From positions 372,001 to 436,000 of the forward strand of contig NZ_JALPVL010000001.1 of NCBI RefSeq assembly GCF_023544465.1: a stretch of DNA of 64,000 nucleotides, in the 5' to 3' direction. The position numbers were made by a program, and so were the translations under genes. This DNA is from Paractinoplanes maris (lineage in GTDB: Bacteria; Actinomycetota; Actinomycetes; Mycobacteriales; Micromonosporaceae). The notes beneath the pieces are model-generated. The model worked only from the letters and a program-made list of their open reading frames with translations, had not been told where the DNA came from and did no database searches. Within the stretch, counting starts at the first letter, position 1. Each line of letters begins with the position of its first letter. Positions 63,720-64,000 of the stretch are shown in pieces.

Positions 63720-64000
63720 CAGCTCTTCGGCATCAGGACGGAGTCGATGATGTAGACGGTCGCGTTGGCCGTCTGCACGTTGCCGCAGATCACCGACGCG
63801 GCGCCGTTCACCTTGAAGTCCTCGCCGCTGCCGCTGACGGTGAGCTCGTCACCCTGCAGCGTCTTGTGGGCACCGGCCAGCGCCTCGGGAGCGAGCTTCC
63901 CGGGCACCACGTGGTAGGTCAGGATGCTGGTCAGCGTCTTCTTGTCGGCCAGCACCTTGTCCAGGTCAGCCTTCGGGATCTTGCCGAACGCGTCGTTGGT
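63719..64000 (-). CDS. Fasciclin-domain protein, 5' end beyond the window
   Basis: Open frame of 94 codons to the window edge. The FAS1 domain ends are visible: TNDAFGKIPKADLDKVLADKKTLTSILTYHVVPGKLAPEAL, the H2-like LQGDELTVSGSGEDFKVNGA and the final VQTANATVYIIDSVLMP. Such secreted proteins promote adhesion, and in bacteria the gene is often next to sulfite-oxidase-type enzymes. The N-terminus (signal peptide, probably lipoprotein) is not in the window. Confidence 0.9.
   Translation of the reverse strand, partial: TNDAFGKIPKADLDKVLADKKTLTSILTYHVVPGKLAPEALAGAHKTLQGDELTVSGSGEDFKVNGAASVICGNVQTANATVYIIDSVLMPKS

Overview
The window is high-GC actinobacterial DNA with many GTG/TTG starts, Shine-Dalgarno sites of the GGAGG type and dense gene packing. 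Gene content and order (murA - cobO - DUF2550 - atpC; atpBEFHAGD with glyA upstream; prmC, prfA, rpmE, rho, thrB, hom/thrC, lysA, argS) follow the conserved core synteny of Actinobacteria. The mix of accessory genes (single-domain NO synthase, DUF5937 ArsR regulator, small acidic proteins) suggests a filamentous Micromonosporaceae such as an Actinoplanes relative. The family is an inference and the genus is a guess.

Layout. 1-5.7 kb: 3-hydroxyacyl-CoA dehydrogenase (cut by the window), a small membrane protein, murA (with the Cys-to-Asp change), a PduO-type cobalamin adenosyltransferase, a monomeric PheRS-like protein behind a possible attenuator, PhzF and DUF2550. 5.7-16.3 kb: the F-type ATP synthase locus on the minus strand, in the order glyA, AtpI-like, AtpZ-like, atpB, E, F, H, A, G, D. 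A terminator-like hairpin and an LCP cell-wall ligase gene then intervene before atpC. 16.4-25.3 kb: a nucleoside-diphosphate-sugar epimerase/DUF2867-like protein, two TsaC/Sua5 paralogues flanking a low-molecular-weight phosphatase, prmC, a diguanylate cyclase, a PQQ-type propeller membrane protein, prfA and rpmE. 25.5-30.1 kb: RNA ligase, nitric oxide synthase and rho. 30.1-42.0 kb: thrB, then an efflux block (MFS, RND pump, MarR) that separates it from thrC-hom-lysA-argS.

42.1-45.8 kb: a DUF3105-DUF305 pair and tRNA-Arg(CCG). A 1371-bp IS481-family element sits immediately after the tRNA, with a 15-bp target duplication, and separates the tRNA from what looks like its own terminator. 45.8-64 kb: a more variable region of regulators (ArsR, two AraC, HxlR, TetR, STAS), hydrolases (CocE esterase, beta-lactamase-like, two alpha/beta hydrolases, one frameshifted), a Ser/Thr kinase, an EmrB/QacA drug exporter under a TetR repressor with a palindromic operator, and a molybdopterin oxidoreductase translationally coupled to a fasciclin-domain protein that runs off the window.

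Two genes appear frameshifted (the PheRS-like gene near its 3' end and a dienelactone-hydrolase-like gene). Whether these are real or sequencing errors cannot be told from the sequence alone. No CRISPR array, rRNA or prophage was seen.
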